DNA from: Megalopta genalis
Taxonomy: Eukaryota; Arthropoda; Insecta; Hymenoptera; Halictidae
Assembly (NCBI RefSeq): GCF_051020955.1
Contig: NW_027476400.1
Span: 186,001-250,000, forward strand
DNA: 64,000 bases
Direction: 5' to 3'
The translations under genes were made by a program, and so were the position numbers. Below the pieces are notes generated by a model. It saw nothing but the letters and a program-made list of their open reading frames with translations, did not search any database and was not told the DNA's origin. Of this stretch, positions 1 to 12,939 are shown one piece after another (positions within the stretch are counted from its first letter, which is position 1; each line of letters opens with the position of its first letter).

Positions 1-1309
1 CAGCATGCGAAACAATCGAATTAGCTTCAAATCCAAGCGAAAAACATGATTTAGCATCAAGTGAACGCGAAGTTGAAGGCTTAGCTTCAAATCCATGCGA
101 AACAAATGGTTTAGCGTCAAATACTTGTGATATACAAGCTTTAGATTCAACTGCATGCGAAACGAACGAGTTAGCTTCAAATCCATGCGAGACACATGAT
201 TTAGCTTCAAATCGATGCGAAGTAGAAGGCTTAGCTTCATATCCAAGTGAAACACATGATTTAGCTTCAAATCAATGCGATGACAAAGTCTTATCTTCAA
301 ATACATACGAAACAAATGATTTAGCTTGAAATACTTGCGATATAAGTGATTTAGCTGCAAGTACTTGCGATATAAATAATATAACTTCAAATGCAGGCGA
401 AACAAACGAGTTAGCTTCAATTGCAAGCGAAACACGTGATTTGGCCTCAAATCAATGCGAAGTAGAAGGCTTAGCATCCAATCCGTGCGAATCAAAAGTG
501 GTAGCTTCAAATACTTATGATATTCATGATTTAGCTTCAACTGCATGCGAAAAAACGAGTTAGCATCGAATCCAAGCGAAAAGCATGATTTAGCATCAAG
601 TTAACGCGAAGTTGAAGGCTTAGCTTCAACTGCATGCGAAACAGATGGTTCAGCTTCAAATACTTGTGATAACATGATTTAGCTTCAACTGCATGCGAAA
701 CAAACGAGTTAGCTTCAAATCCAAGCGAAACATATGATTTAGCTTCAAATCAATGCGAAGTAGAAGGCTAATCTCCGAATCCACACGAAACAGATTGTTT
801 AGCTTCATATACTTGTGATATACATGATTTAGCATCAACAGCATGCAAAACAAACGTGTCAGCTTCAAATCCATGCGAAATACATGATTTAGCTTCAATT
901 CAATACGAAGTAGAAGGCTTATCATCGAATCCATGCGAAACAAATGGTTTAGCTTCAAATAATTGTGATGTACATGATTTAGCTTCAAATGCAGGCGAAA
1001 CAAACGAGTTAGCTTCACATCCATGCGAATCACATGATTTAGCTTGAAATAAATGCGAAGAGGAAGGCTCAGCTTCAAATCCATGCGAATCAAATGGTTT
1101 AGCGTCAAATACTTGTGATATACAAGATTTAGATTCAACTGCATGCGAAACGAACGAGTTAGCTTCAAATCCAGGCGAAACACATGATTTAGCTTCAATT
1201 CAATGTGAAGTAGAAGGCTGAGTTTCAAATTCATGCAAAACAAATGGTTTAGCTTCAAATACTTGTTTTATACATGATTTAACCTTCTACTCCATGCGAA
1301 ACAAACGAG

Positions 1310-2820
1310 TTAGCTTCAAATCCATGCGAAACACATGATTTAGCTTCAAATCACTGCGAAGTAGAAGGCTTAGCTTCAAATCCATGCGAATCAAATGTTT
1401 TAGCTTCAAATACTTGTGATATACATGATTTAGCTTCAACTGCATGCGAAACAAACGAGTTAGCTTCAAATCCTTGCGGAACTCATGATTTAGCTTCAAA
1501 TCAATGCGAAGTAGAAGGGTTATCTTCAAATCCGTGCGAAACAAATGGTTTAGCTTCAAATACTTGTGATATACATGATTTAGCTTCAACAGCATGCGAA
1601 ACAAACGAGTTAGCTTCAAATGCAAGCGAAACACATGATTTAGCCTCAAATCAATGCGAAGTAGAAGGCTTAGCATCAAAACCGTGCGAATCAAAAGTGG
1701 TAGCTTCAAATACCTGTGATATTCATGATTTAGCTTCAACTGCATGCGAAAAAACGAGTTAGCATCAAATCCAAGCGAAAAGCATGATTTAGCATCAAGT
1801 TAACGCGAAGTAGAAGGCTTAGCTCAACTGCATGCGAAACAGATGGTTCAGCTTCAAATACTTGTGATATACATGATTTAGCATCAACAGCATGCAAAAC
1901 AAACGTGTTAGCTTCAAATCCATGCGAAATACATGATTTGGCTTCAATTCAATACGAAGTAGAAGGCTTATCATCGAATCCATGCGAAACAAATGGTTTA
2001 GCTTCAAATAATTGTGATGTACATGATTTAGCTTCAAATGCAGGCGAAACAAACGAGTTAGCTTCACATCCATGCGAATCACATGACTTAGCTTCAAATT
2101 CATTCGAAACACATGGTTTAGCTTAATATACATGCGAAACAAATGTTTAAGCTTCTAATACTTGTGATATACAAGATTTATCTTCAACTGCGTACGAAAC
2201 AAACGAGTTACCTTCAAATACAAGCGAAACACATTATACAGCTTCAAATCAATGCGAAGTAGAAGGCTTATCTTCAAATCCATGCGAAACAAATGGTTTA
2301 GCTACGAACAGTTGTGATATACATGATATAGATTCAACTGCATGCGAAACGAACGAGTTAGCTTCAAATCCAAACGAAACACATGATTTAGCTTCAAATA
2401 AATGCGAAGAGGAAGGCTCAGCTTCAAATCCGTGCGAATCAAATGGTTTAGCGTCAAATACTTGTGATATACCAGATTTAGATTCAACTGCATGCGAAAC
2501 GAACGAGTTAGCTTCAAATCCAGGCGAGACACATGATTTAGCTTCAAATCAATGCGAAGTAGAAGGCTTATCTTCGAATCCATGCGAAGTAAATAGTTTA
2601 GCTTCAAATACCTGTGATATACATGATTTGGCTTCAACCGCATGCGAAACAAACGATTTAGGTTCAAATCTATGCGAAACACATGGTTTAGCTTCAAATC
2701 AGTGCGAGGTAGAAGGCTTATCTTCGAATCCATGCGAAACAAATCGTTTAGCTACAAATATTTGTGACATACATGATTTAAATTCAACTGCATGTGAAAC
2801 AAACGAGTTAGCTTAAAATC
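1310..2820 (+). repeat. First copy of a 3,327/3,328-bp-offset duplication
   Basis: This stretch matches about 4637-6000 at an offset of 3,327-3,328 bp. Shared private variants include the run read as CEIHDLASIQYEVEG (1920s and 5250s) and the GCTACGAACAGTTGTG unit (near 2301 and 5629). The copies differ by scattered substitutions and by one-base slips, so this duplication is older than those on the right of the window. The match is weaker toward the ends. Confidence 0.7.
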
Positions 2821-3079
2821 CAAGCGAAACACATGATTTAGCTTCCAATCACTGCGAAGTAGAAGGCTTAGCTTCAAATCCGTGCGAAACACAGGATTTA
2901 GTTACAAATCAATGCGATGTAGAAGGCTGATCTTCAAATCCATGCGGAACACGTGATTTAGCTTCAAATCACTGCGAAGTAGAAGGCTTAGCTTCAAATC
3001 CATGCGAATCAAATGTTTTAGCTTCAAATACTAGTGATATACATGATTTTGCTTCAACTGCAGGCGAAACAAACGAGTT

Positions 3080-3968
3080 AGCTTCAAATCCATGCTAAAC
3101 ACATGATTTAGCTTTAAATCAATGCGAAATAGGAGGCTTATCTTCGAATCCATGCGAAACAAATGGTTTAGCTTCCAATACTTGAGATATACATGATTCA
3201 GCTACTACTGCATGCGAAACGAACGAGTTAGCTTCAAATCCATGCGAAACACATGATTTAGGTCCAAACCAATGCGAAGTAGAAGGCTTAGCTTCAAATC
3301 CATGCGAAACAAATGGTTTAGGTTCAAATACTTGTGATATACATGATTTAGCTTCTACTGCAGGCGAAACAAACGAGTTAGCTTCAAATCCAAGCGAAAC
3401 ACATGATTTAGTTTCAAACCAATGGGAAGTAAAAGGCTGATCTTCGAATCCACACGAAACAGATTATTTAGTTTCAAATACTTGTGATATACATGATTTG
3501 GCTTCAACAGCATGCGAAACAAACGTGTTAGCTTCAAATCCAATCGAAAAACATAATTTAGCATCACGTCAATGCGAAGTTGAAGGCTTAGCTTCAACTG
3601 CATGCGAAACAGATGGTTCAGCTTCAAATACTTGTGATGAACACGATTTAGCTTCAACTGCATGCGAAACAAACGAGTTAGCTTCAAATCCAAGCGAAAC
3701 ATATGATTTAGCTTCAAATCAATGCGAAGTAGAAGGCTAATCGCCGAATCCAAACGAAACAGATTGTTTAGCTTCAAATACTTGTGATATACATGATTTA
3801 GCTTCAACAGCATGCAAAACAAACGTGTTAGCTTCAAATCCATGCGAAATACATGATTTAGCTTCAATTCAATACGAAGTAGAAGGCTTATCATCGAATC
3901 CATGCGAAACAAATGGTTCAGCTTCAAATACTTGTGATATACGTGATTTAGCTTCAACTGCATGCGAA
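3080..3968 (+). repeat. First copy of a 2,909-bp-offset duplication
   Basis: It matches about 5989-6877. Shared private variants are CATGCTAAA (near 3092 and 6001), the unit read NPIEKHN, the units CDEHD and CETDGSASN, and the terminal one-base loss in the GCGAAAAAACGAG form (near 3967 and 6875). The sequences diverge just after that slip, which marks the right boundary. Confidence 0.8.
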
Positions 3969-4636
3969 AAAACGAGTTAGCTTCAAATCCAAGCGAAGCA
4001 CATGATTTATCTTCAAATCAATGCGGAGTAGGAAGTTTAGCTTCAAATCCATGCGAAAGACATGATTTAGATCCAAATCAATGCGAAGTAGAAGGCTTAG
4101 CTTCAAATCCATGCGAATTAAATGGTTTAGCTTCTAATACTTGTGATATATATGATTTAGCTTCAAATGCATGCGAAACAAACGAGTTAGCTTCAAATCC
4201 AAACGAAACACATGATTTAGCTTCAAATAAATGCGAAGAGGAAGGCTCAGCTTCAAATCCATGCGAATCAAATGGTTTAGCGTTAAATACTTGTGACGTA
4301 CAAGATTTAGATTCAACTGCATGCGAAACGAACGAGTTAGCTTCAAATCCAGGCGAAACACATGATTTAGCTTCAAATCAATACGAAGTAGAAGGCCGAT
4401 CTTCGAATCCATGCGAAGTAAATGGTTTAGCTTCAAATACCTGTGATATACATGATTTGGCTTCAACCGCATGCGAAACAAACGATTTAGGTTCAAATCT
4501 ATGCGAATCACATGGTTTAGCTTCAAATCAGTGCGAGCTAGATGGCTTATCTTCGAATCCATGCGAAACAAATCGTTTAGCTACAAATATTTGTGACATA
4601 CATGATTTAAATTCAACTGCATGTGAAACAAACTAG

Positions 4637-6000
4637 TTAGCTTAAAATCCAAGCGAAACACATGATTTAGCTTCAAATCACTGCGAAGTAGAAGGCTTAG
4701 CTTCAAATCCATGCGAATCAAATGTTTTAGCTTCAAATACTTGTGATATACATGATTTAGCTTCAACTGCATGCGAAACAAACGAGTTAGCTTCAAATCC
4801 TTGCGGAACTCATGATTTAGCTTCAAATCAATGCGAAGTAGAAGGGTTATCTTCAAATCCGTGCGAAACAAATGGTTTAGCTTCAAATACTTGTGATATA
4901 CATGATTTAGCTTCAACAGCATGCGAAACAAACGAGTTCGCTTCAAATGCAAGCGAAACATATGATTTAGCCTCAAATCAATGCGAAGTAGAAGGCTTAG
5001 CATCAAATCTGTGCGAATCAAAAGTGGTAGCTTCAAATACTTGTGATATTCATGATTTAGCTTCAACTGCATGCGAAAAAACGAGTTAGCATCAAATCCA
5101 AGCGAAAAGCATGATTTAGCATCAAGTTAACGCGAAGTTGAAGGCTTAGCTTCAACTGCATGCGAAACAGATGGTTCAGCTTCAAATACTTGTGATATAC
5201 ATGATTTAGCATCAACAGCATGCAAAACAAACGTGTTAGCTTCAAATCCATGCGAAATACATGATTTGGCTTCAATTCAATACGAAGTAGAAGGCTTATC
5301 ATCGAATCCATGCGAAACAAATGGTTTAGCTTCAAATAATTGTGATGAACATGATTTAGCTTCATATGCAGGCGAAACAAACGAGTTAGCTTCACATCCA
5401 TGCGAATCACATGATTTAGCTTCAAATTCATTCGAAACACATGGTTTAGCTTAATATACATGCGAAACAAATGCTTAAGCTTCAAATACTTGTGATATAC
5501 ATGATTTATCTTCAACTGCGTACGAAACAAACGAGTTACCTTCAAATACAAGCGAAACACATTATACAGCTTCAAATCAATGCGAAGTAGAAGGCTTATC
5601 TTCAAATCCATGCGAAACAAATGGTTTAGCTACGAACAGTTGTGATATACATGATATAGATTCAACTGCATGCGAAACGAACGAGTTAGCTTCAAATCCA
5701 AACGAAACACATGATTTAGCTTCAAATAAAGGCGAAGAGGAAGGCTCAGCTTCAAATCCGTGCGAATCAAATGGTTTAGCGTCAAATACTTGTGATATAC
5801 AAGATTTAGATTCAACTGCATGCGAAACGAACGAGTTAGCTTCAAATCCAGGCGAAACACATGATTTAGCTTCAATTCAATGTGAAGTAGAAGGCTGAGT
5901 TTCAAATCCATGGAAAACAAATGGTTTAGCTTCAAATACTTGTTTTATACATGATTTAACCTTCTACTCCATGCGAAACAAACGAGTTAGCTTCAAATCC
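4637..6000 (+). repeat. Second copy of the 3,327/3,328-bp-offset duplication
   Basis: This is the partner of 1310-2820. Its right part (about 5737-5987) matches 1060-1310 better, at an offset near 4,677 bp. That match includes the same one-base insertion around the CCTTCTACTCC variant (near 1285 and 5965). The copy is therefore itself a mosaic of two parental segments. Confidence 0.65.
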
Positions 6001-6877
6001 ATGCTAAATACATGATTTAGCTTTAAATCAATGCGAAGTAGGAGGCTTATCTTCGAATCCATGCGAAACAAATGGTTTAGCTTCCAATACTTGAGATATA
6101 CATGATTCAGCTACTACTGCATGCGAAACGAACGAGTTAGCTTCAAATCCATGCGAAACACATGATTTAGGTCCAAACCAATGCAAAGTAGAAGGCTTAG
6201 CTTCAAATCCATGCGAAACAAATGGTTTAGGTTCAAATACTTGTGATATACATGATTTAGCTTCTACTGCAGGCGAAGCAAACGAGATAGCTTCAAATCC
6301 AAGCGAAACACATGATTTAGTTTCAAATCAATGGGAAGTAGAAGGCCGATCTTCGAATCCACACGAAACAGATTATTTAGTTTCAAATACTTGTGATATA
6401 CATGATTTGGCTTCAACAGCATGCGAAACAAACGTGTTAGCTTCAAATCCAATCGAAAAACATAATTTAGCATCACGTCAATGCGAAGTTGAAGGCTTAG
6501 CTTCAACTGCATGCGAAACAGATGGTTCAGCTTCAAATACTTGTGATGAACACGATTTAGCTTCAACTGCATGCGAAACAAACGAGTTAGCTTCAAATCC
6601 AAGCGAAACATATGATTTAGCTTCAAATCAATGCGAAGTAGAAGGCTAATCGCCGAATCCACACGAAACAGATTGTTTAGCTTCAAATACTTGTGATATA
6701 CATGATTTAGCTTCAACAGCATGCAAAACAAACCTGTTAGCTTCAAATCCATGCGAAATACATGATTTAGCTTCAATTCAATACGAAGTAGAAGGCTTAT
6801 CATCGAATCCATGCGAAACAAATGGTTCAGCTTCAAATACTTGTGATATACGTGATTTAGCTTCAACTGCATGCGAA
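5989..6877 (+). repeat. Second copy of the 2,909-bp-offset duplication
   Basis: This is the partner of 3080-3968. A few substitutions separate the copies, for example AACGTG versus AACCTG in the unit near 6731. The shared rare variants and shared slip show common descent rather than chance resemblance between units. Confidence 0.8.
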
Positions 6878-7219
6878 AAAACGAGTTAGCTTCAAATCGA
6901 AGCGAAAAGCATGATTGAGCATCAAGTCAACGCGAAGTTGAAGGCTTAGCTTCAAATCCATGCGAAACAAATGGTTTGGCTTCAAATACTTGTGATATAC
7001 ATGACTTAGCTTCAACAGCATGCGAAACAAACGAGTTAGCTTCAAATCCAAGCGAAAAACATGATTTAGCATCAAGTGAACGCTAAGTTGAAGGCTTAGC
7101 TTCAAATCCAAGCGAAACATATGATTTAGCTTCAAATCAATGCGAAGTAGAAGGCTAATCTCCGAATCCACACCAAACAGATTGTTTAGCTTCAAATACT
7201 TGTGATATACATGATTTAG

Positions 7220-8015
7220 CTTCAACAGCATGCAAAACAAACGTGTTAGCTTCAAATCCATGCGAAATGCATGATTTAGCTTCAATTCAATACGAAGTAG
7301 AAGGCTTATCATCGAATCCATGCGAAACAAATGGTTCAGCTTCAAATACTTGTGATATACGTGATTTAGCTTCAACTGCATGCGAAAAAACGAGTTAGCT
7401 TCAAATCCAAGCGAAAAGCATGATTTAGCACCAAGTAAACGCGACGTTGAAGGCTTAGCTTCAAATCCATTCGAAACAAATGGTTTGGCTTCAAATACTT
7501 GTGATATACATGACTTAGCTTCAACAGCATGCGAAACAAACGAGTTAGCTTCAAACCCAAGCGAAAAACATGATTTAGCATAAAGTGAACGCGAAGTTGA
7601 AGGCTTAGCTTCAAATCCATGCGAAACAAATGGTTTAGCTTCAAATACTTGTGATATACGTGATTTAGCTTCAACTGCATGCGAAAAAAACGAGTTAGCT
7701 TCAAATGCAAACGAAACACATGATTTAGCCTCAAATCAATGCGAAGCAGAAGTCTGGTCTTCGAAACCATGCGAAACAAATAGTTTAGCTTCAAATAATT
7801 GTGATATACATAACTTAGCTTCAAATGCAGGCGAAACAAACGAGTTAGCTTCACATCTATGCGAATCACATGATTTAGCTTCAAATTCATACGAAACACA
7901 TGGTTTAGCTTAATATACATGCGAAACAAATGGTTAAGCTTCAAATACTTGTGATATACATGATTTATCTTCAAATGCGTACGAAACAAACGAGTTACCT
8001 TCAAATCCAAGCGAA
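7220..8015 (+). repeat. First copy of a 3,236-bp-offset duplication
   Basis: It matches 10456-11251. Shared features are the unit with TGCGAAATGCATGATT (7261 and 10497), the one-base loss near 7384/10620, the unit with a premature TAA (AGCATAAAGTGAACG), and the NSYETH/NSFETH unit followed by GCTTAATATAC. Divergence begins after the TTACCTTCAAATCC variant near 8015. Confidence 0.8.
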
Positions 8016-8029
8016 ACACATGATTTAGC

Positions 8030-8355
8030 TTCGAATCACTGCGAAGTAGAAGGCTTAGCTTCAAATCCATGCGAATCAAATGTTTTAGCTTCAAATACTT
8101 GTGATATACATGATTTAGCTTCAACTGCATGCGAAACAAACGAGATAGCTTCAAATCCATGCGGAACACATGATTTAGCTTCAAATCAATGCGAAGCAGA
8201 AGTCTGATCTTCGAATCCATGCGAAACAAATGGCTTAGCTTCAAATACTTGTGATAACCATGATTTAGGTCCAAACCAATGCGAAGTAGAAGGCTTAGCT
8301 TCAAATCCGTGCGAAACAAAAGTTTTAGGTTCAAATACTTGTGATATACATGATT
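8030..8355 (+). repeat. Segment repeated at 10127-10452 (offset 2,097 bp) and in part near 12375-12560
   Basis: The shared run includes the GAATCAAATGTTTTAGC unit, the AACGAGATAGC unit, the CGGAACACATG unit, the GAAGCAGAAGTCTGATC unit and the GATAACCATGATTTAGG unit, all in the same order. Several rare variants in order make chance similarity between satellite units unlikely. Confidence 0.75.
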
Positions 8356-9839
8356 TAGCTTCTACTGCATGCGAATCAATTGGTTTAGCACCAAATACTT
8401 GTGTTATACATGATTTTGCTTCAAATGCAGGCGAAACGTACAAGTAAGCTTGAAATCCATGCGAAACACATGATTTAGCTGCGAATCAATGCGAAGCAGA
8501 AGTCTGATCTTCGAATCCATGCGAAACAAATGGTTTAGATTCAAATGCTTCTCACATACATGATTTAGCTTCAAATGCAGGCGAAACAAACGAGTTAGCT
8601 TCAAATCCAAGCGAAACAAATGATTTAGTTTCAAATCAATGCGAAGTAGAAGGCTAATCTCCGAATCCACACGAAACAGATTGTTTAGCTTCAAATACTT
8701 GTGATATACATGATTTAGCTTCAACAGCATGCAAAACAAACGTGTTAGCTTCAAATCCATGCGAAATACATGGTTTAGCTTAAATTCAATACGAAGTAGA
8801 AGGCTTATCATCGAATCCATGCGAAACAAATGGTTCAGCTTCAAATACTTGGGATATACGTGATTTACCTTCAACTGCATGCGAAAAAAACGAGTTAGCT
8901 TCAAATGCAAACGAAACACATGATTTAGCCTCAAATCAATGCGAAGTAGAAGGCTTAGCATCAAATCCGTGCGAATCAAAAGTGGTAGCTTCAAATACTT
9001 GTGATATTCATGATTTAGCTTCAACTGCATGCGAAAAAACGAGTTAGCTTCTAATCCAAGCGAAAAGCATGATTTAGCATCAAGTGAACGCGAAGTTGAA
9101 GGCTTAGCTTCAAATCCATGCGAAACAAATGGTTTAGCTTCAAATACTTGTGATATACATGATTTAGCTTCAACTGCATGCAAAACAAACGAGTAAGTTT
9201 CAAATCCATGCGAAACACATGATTTAGCTTCAAATCAATGCGAAGCAGAAGTCTGATCTTCGAAACCATGCGAAACAAATGGTTTAGCTTCAAATAATTG
9301 TGATATACATAACTTAGCTTCAAATGCAGGCGAAACAAACGAGTTAGCTTCACATCCATGCGAATCACATGATTTAACTTCAAATTCATTCGAATCACAT
9401 GGTTTAGCTTAATATACATGCGAAACAAATGGTTAAGCTTCAAATACTTGTGATATACATGATTTATCTTCAAATGCGTACGAAACAAACGAGTTACCTT
9501 CAAATACAAGCGAAACACATTTCACAGCTTCCATTCAATGCGAAGTAGAAGGCTTATCTTCAAATCCATGCGAAACAAATGGTTTAGCTACGAATAGTTG
9601 TGATATACATGATATAGATTCAACTGCATGCGAAACGAACGAGTTAGCTTCAAATCCAAACGAAACACATGATTTAGCTTCAAATAAATGCGAAGAGGAA
9701 GGCTCAGCTTCAAACCCATGCGAATCAAATGGTTTAGCGTCAAATACTTGTGTTATACATAATTTAGATTCACTGCATGCGAAACGAACGAGTTACCTTC
9801 AAATCCAAGCGAAACACATGATTTAGCTTCGAATCAATG

Positions 9840-9990
9840 CGAAGTAGAAGGCTTATCTTCAAACTGATGCGGTACGAATGGTTTAGCTTCAAATACTTGC
9901 TAATGTAAGTGCTATTGCTTCAAATGCAGGCGAAACAAGCGAGGTAGCTTCAAATCCATGCGAAACACGATTTAGCTTCAAATCAATGCG
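9840..9990 (+). repeat. Strongly diverged units with two register slips
   Basis: Five successive units carry unusual changes: AAACTGATGCGGTACGAAT, TTGCTAATGTAAGTGC, and a shortened AAACACGATTTA missing two bases near 9967. A one-base gain lies near 9900. The TAAGTG variant resembles the ATATAAGTGATATGG unit found at 22100, 28430, 31280, 36260, 37912, 38362 and 40462, which suggests it is an old form of that unit. Confidence 0.7.
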
Positions 9991-10126
9991 AAGTACAATG
10001 CTCATCTTTAAATCCATGCGAAACAAATCGTTTAGCTACAAATATTTGTGACATACATGATTTAAATTCAACTGCATGTGAAACAAACGAGTTAGCTTAA
10101 AATTCAAGCGAAACACATGATTTAGC

Positions 10127-10452
10127 TTCCAATCACTGCGAAGTAGAAGGCTTAGCTTCAAATCCATGCGAATCAAATGTTTTAGCTTCAAATACTTGTG
10201 ATATACATGATTTAGCTTCAACTGCATGCGAAACAAACGAGATAGCTTCAAATCCATGCGGAACACATGATTTAGCTTCAAATCAATGCGAAGCAGAAGT
10301 CTGATCTTCGAATCCATGCGAAACAAATGGTTTAGCTTCAAATACTTGTGATAACCATGATTTAGGTCCAAACCAATGCGAAGTAGAAGGCTTAGCTTCA
10401 AATCCATGCGAAACAAAAGTTTTAGGTTCAAATACTTGTGATATACATGATT
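10127..10452 (+). repeat. Second copy of the 2,097-bp-offset segment
   Basis: This is the partner of 8030-8355, with the same ordered rare variants. It abuts the left boundary of the 3,236-bp-offset copy at about 10456, so 10127-11251 looks like two segments joined from different donors. Confidence 0.7.
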
Positions 10453-10455
10453 TAG

Positions 10456-11251
10456 CTTCAACAGCATGCAAAACAAACGTGTTATCTTCAAATCCATGCG
10501 AAATGCATGATTTAGCTTCAATTCAATACGAAGTAGAAGGCTTATCATCGAATCCATGCGAAACAAATGGTTCAGCTTCAAATACTTGTGATATACGTGA
10601 TTTAGCTTCAACTGCATGCGAAAAAACGAGTTGGCTTCAAATCCAAGCGAAAACCATGATTTAGCATCAAGTAAACGCGAAGTTGAAGGCTTAGCTTCAA
10701 ATCCATTCGAAACAAATGGTTTGGCTTCAAATACTTGTGATATACATGACTTAGCTTCAACAGCATGCGAAACAAACGAGTTAGCTTCAAATCCAAGCGA
10801 AAAACATGATTTAGCATAAAGTGAACGCGAAGTTGAAGGCTTAGCTTCAAATCCATGCGAAACAAATGGTTTAGCTTCAAATACTTGTGATATACGTGAT
10901 TTAGCTTCAACTGCATGCGAAAAAAACGAGTTAGCTTCAAATGCAAACGAAACACATGATTTAGCCTCAAATCAATGCGAAGCAGAAGTCTGATCTTCGA
11001 AACCATGCGAAACAAATAGTTTAGCTTCAAATAATTGTGATATACATAACTTAGCTTCAAATGCAGGCGAAACAAACGAGTTAGCTTCACATCTATGCGA
11101 ATCACACGATTTAGCTTCAAATTCATTCGAAACACATGGTTTAGCTTAATATACATGCGAAACAAATGGTTAAGCTTCAAATACTTGTGATATACATGAT
11201 TTATCTTCAAATGCGTACGAAACAAACGAGTTACCTTCAAATCCAAGCGAA
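10456..11251 (+). repeat. Second copy of the 3,236-bp-offset duplication
   Basis: This is the partner of 7220-8015. Its left part is duplicated again 1,259 bp downstream (about 10456-10800 with 11715-12058). At least three related copies of this segment therefore exist in the left zone. Confidence 0.8.
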
Positions 11252-11714
11252 ACATATGATTTAGCTTCAAATCAATGCGAAGTAGAAGGCTAATCGCCGA
11301 ATCCACACGAAACAGATTGTTTAGCTTCAAATACTTGTGATATACATGATTTAGCTTCAACAGCATGCAAAACAAACGTGTTAGCTTCAAATCCATGCGA
11401 AATACATGATTTAGCTTCAATTCAATACGAAGTAGAAGGCTTATCATCGAATCCATGCGAAACAAATGGTTTGGCTTCAAATACTTGTGATATACATGAC
11501 TTAGCTTCAACAGCATGCGAAACAAACGAGTTAGCTTCAAATCCAAGCGAAAAACATGATTTAGCATCAAGTGAACGCTAAGTTGAAGGCTTAGCTTCAA
11601 ATCCAAGCGAAACATATGATTTAGCTTCAAATCAATGCGAAGTAGAAGGCTAATCTCCGAATCCACACGAAACAGATTGTTTAGCTTCAAATACTTGTGA
11701 TATACATGATTTAG

Positions 11715-12058
11715 CTTCAACAGCATGCAAAACAAACGTGTTAGCTTCAAATCCATGCGAAATGCATGATTTAGCTTCAATTCAATACGAAGTAGAAGGC
11801 TTATCATCGAATCCATGCGAAACAAATGGTTCAGCTTCAAATACTTGTGATATACGTGATTTAGCTTCAACTGCATGCGAAAAAACGAGTTGGCTTCAAA
11901 TCCAAGCGAAAAGCATGATTTAGCATCAAGTAAACGCGAAGTTGAAGGCTTAGCTTCAAATCCATTCGAAACAAATGGTTTGGCTTCAAATACTTGTGAT
12001 ATACATGACTTAGCTTCAACAGCATGCGAAACAAACGAGTTAGCTTCAAATCCAAGCG
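11715..12058 (+). repeat. 1,259-bp-offset copy of 10456-10800
   Basis: The run read CEMHDLASIQYEVEG, the ETNGSASN unit, the one-base loss (near 10620 and 11880) and the following SSKREVEG unit all recur at an offset of 1,259 bp. This equals 42 units minus the one-base slip. Confidence 0.8.
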
Positions 12059-12939
12059 AAACACATTTTACAGCTTCAAATCAATGCGAAGTAGAAGGCT
12101 TATCTTCAAATCCATGCGAAACAAATGGTTTAGCTACGAATAGTTGTGATATACATGATATAGATCTAACTGCATGCGAAACGAACGAGTTAGCTTAAAA
12201 TCCAAACGAAACACATGATTTAGCTTCACATAAATGCGAAGAGGAAGGCTCAGCTTCAAACCCATGCGAATCAAATGGTTTAGCGTCAAATACTTGTGTT
12301 ATACATAATTTAGATTCAACTGCATGCGAAACGAACGAGTTACCTTCAAATCCAAGCGAAACACATGATTTAGCTTCGAATCACTGCGAAGTAGAAGGCT
12401 TAGCTTCAAATCCATGCGAATCAAATGTTTTAGCTTCAAATACTTGTGATATACATGATTTAGCTTCAACTGCATGCGAAACAAACGAGATAGCTTCAAA
12501 TCCATGCGGAACACATGATTTAGCTTCAAATCAATGCGAAGCAGAAGTCTGATCTTCGAATCCATGCGAAACAAATGGTTTAGCTTCAAATACTTGTGAT
12601 ACATTTGATTTAGCTTCAACAGCATGCGAAACAAACGAGTTATCTTCAAATACATACGAAACACATGATTTAGCTTCAAATCAATGCGAAGTAGAAGGCT
12701 GATCTTCGAATTCATGCGAAACAAATGGTTTAGCTTCAAATACTTGTGATATATATGATTTAGCTTCAACAGCATGCGAAACAAACGAGTTAGCTTCAAA
12801 TCCATGCGAAACACAAGATTTAGCTTCAAATCAATGCGAAGTAGGAGGCTTATCTTCGATCCCATGCGATACAAATGGTTCAGCTTCAAATACTTGTGTT
12901 ATACATGATTTAGCTTCAACAGCATGCGAAACAAACGAG

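Larger units (their letters stand above)
1..12230 (+). repeat. Diverged left zone of the array
   Basis: Units here carry the most private variants, such as forms reading NSFETH, IQYEVEG, KCEEEG and SSKREV. About 16 of the 48 register slips fall in these 12 kb. The 150-bp order is often disturbed. The zone is a mosaic of partial duplications listed separately. By analogy with other satellites, reduced homogeneity suggests an older part of the array nearer an edge; the edge itself is not seen. Confidence 0.75.

Noticed and set aside
2573..2588. CENP-B box
   Set aside because: The canonical box needs TTCG, four bases, A, two bases, then CGGG. The C-unit motif has TTCG but C instead of the required A, and GCGA instead of CGGG, and it does not fit on the other strand either.
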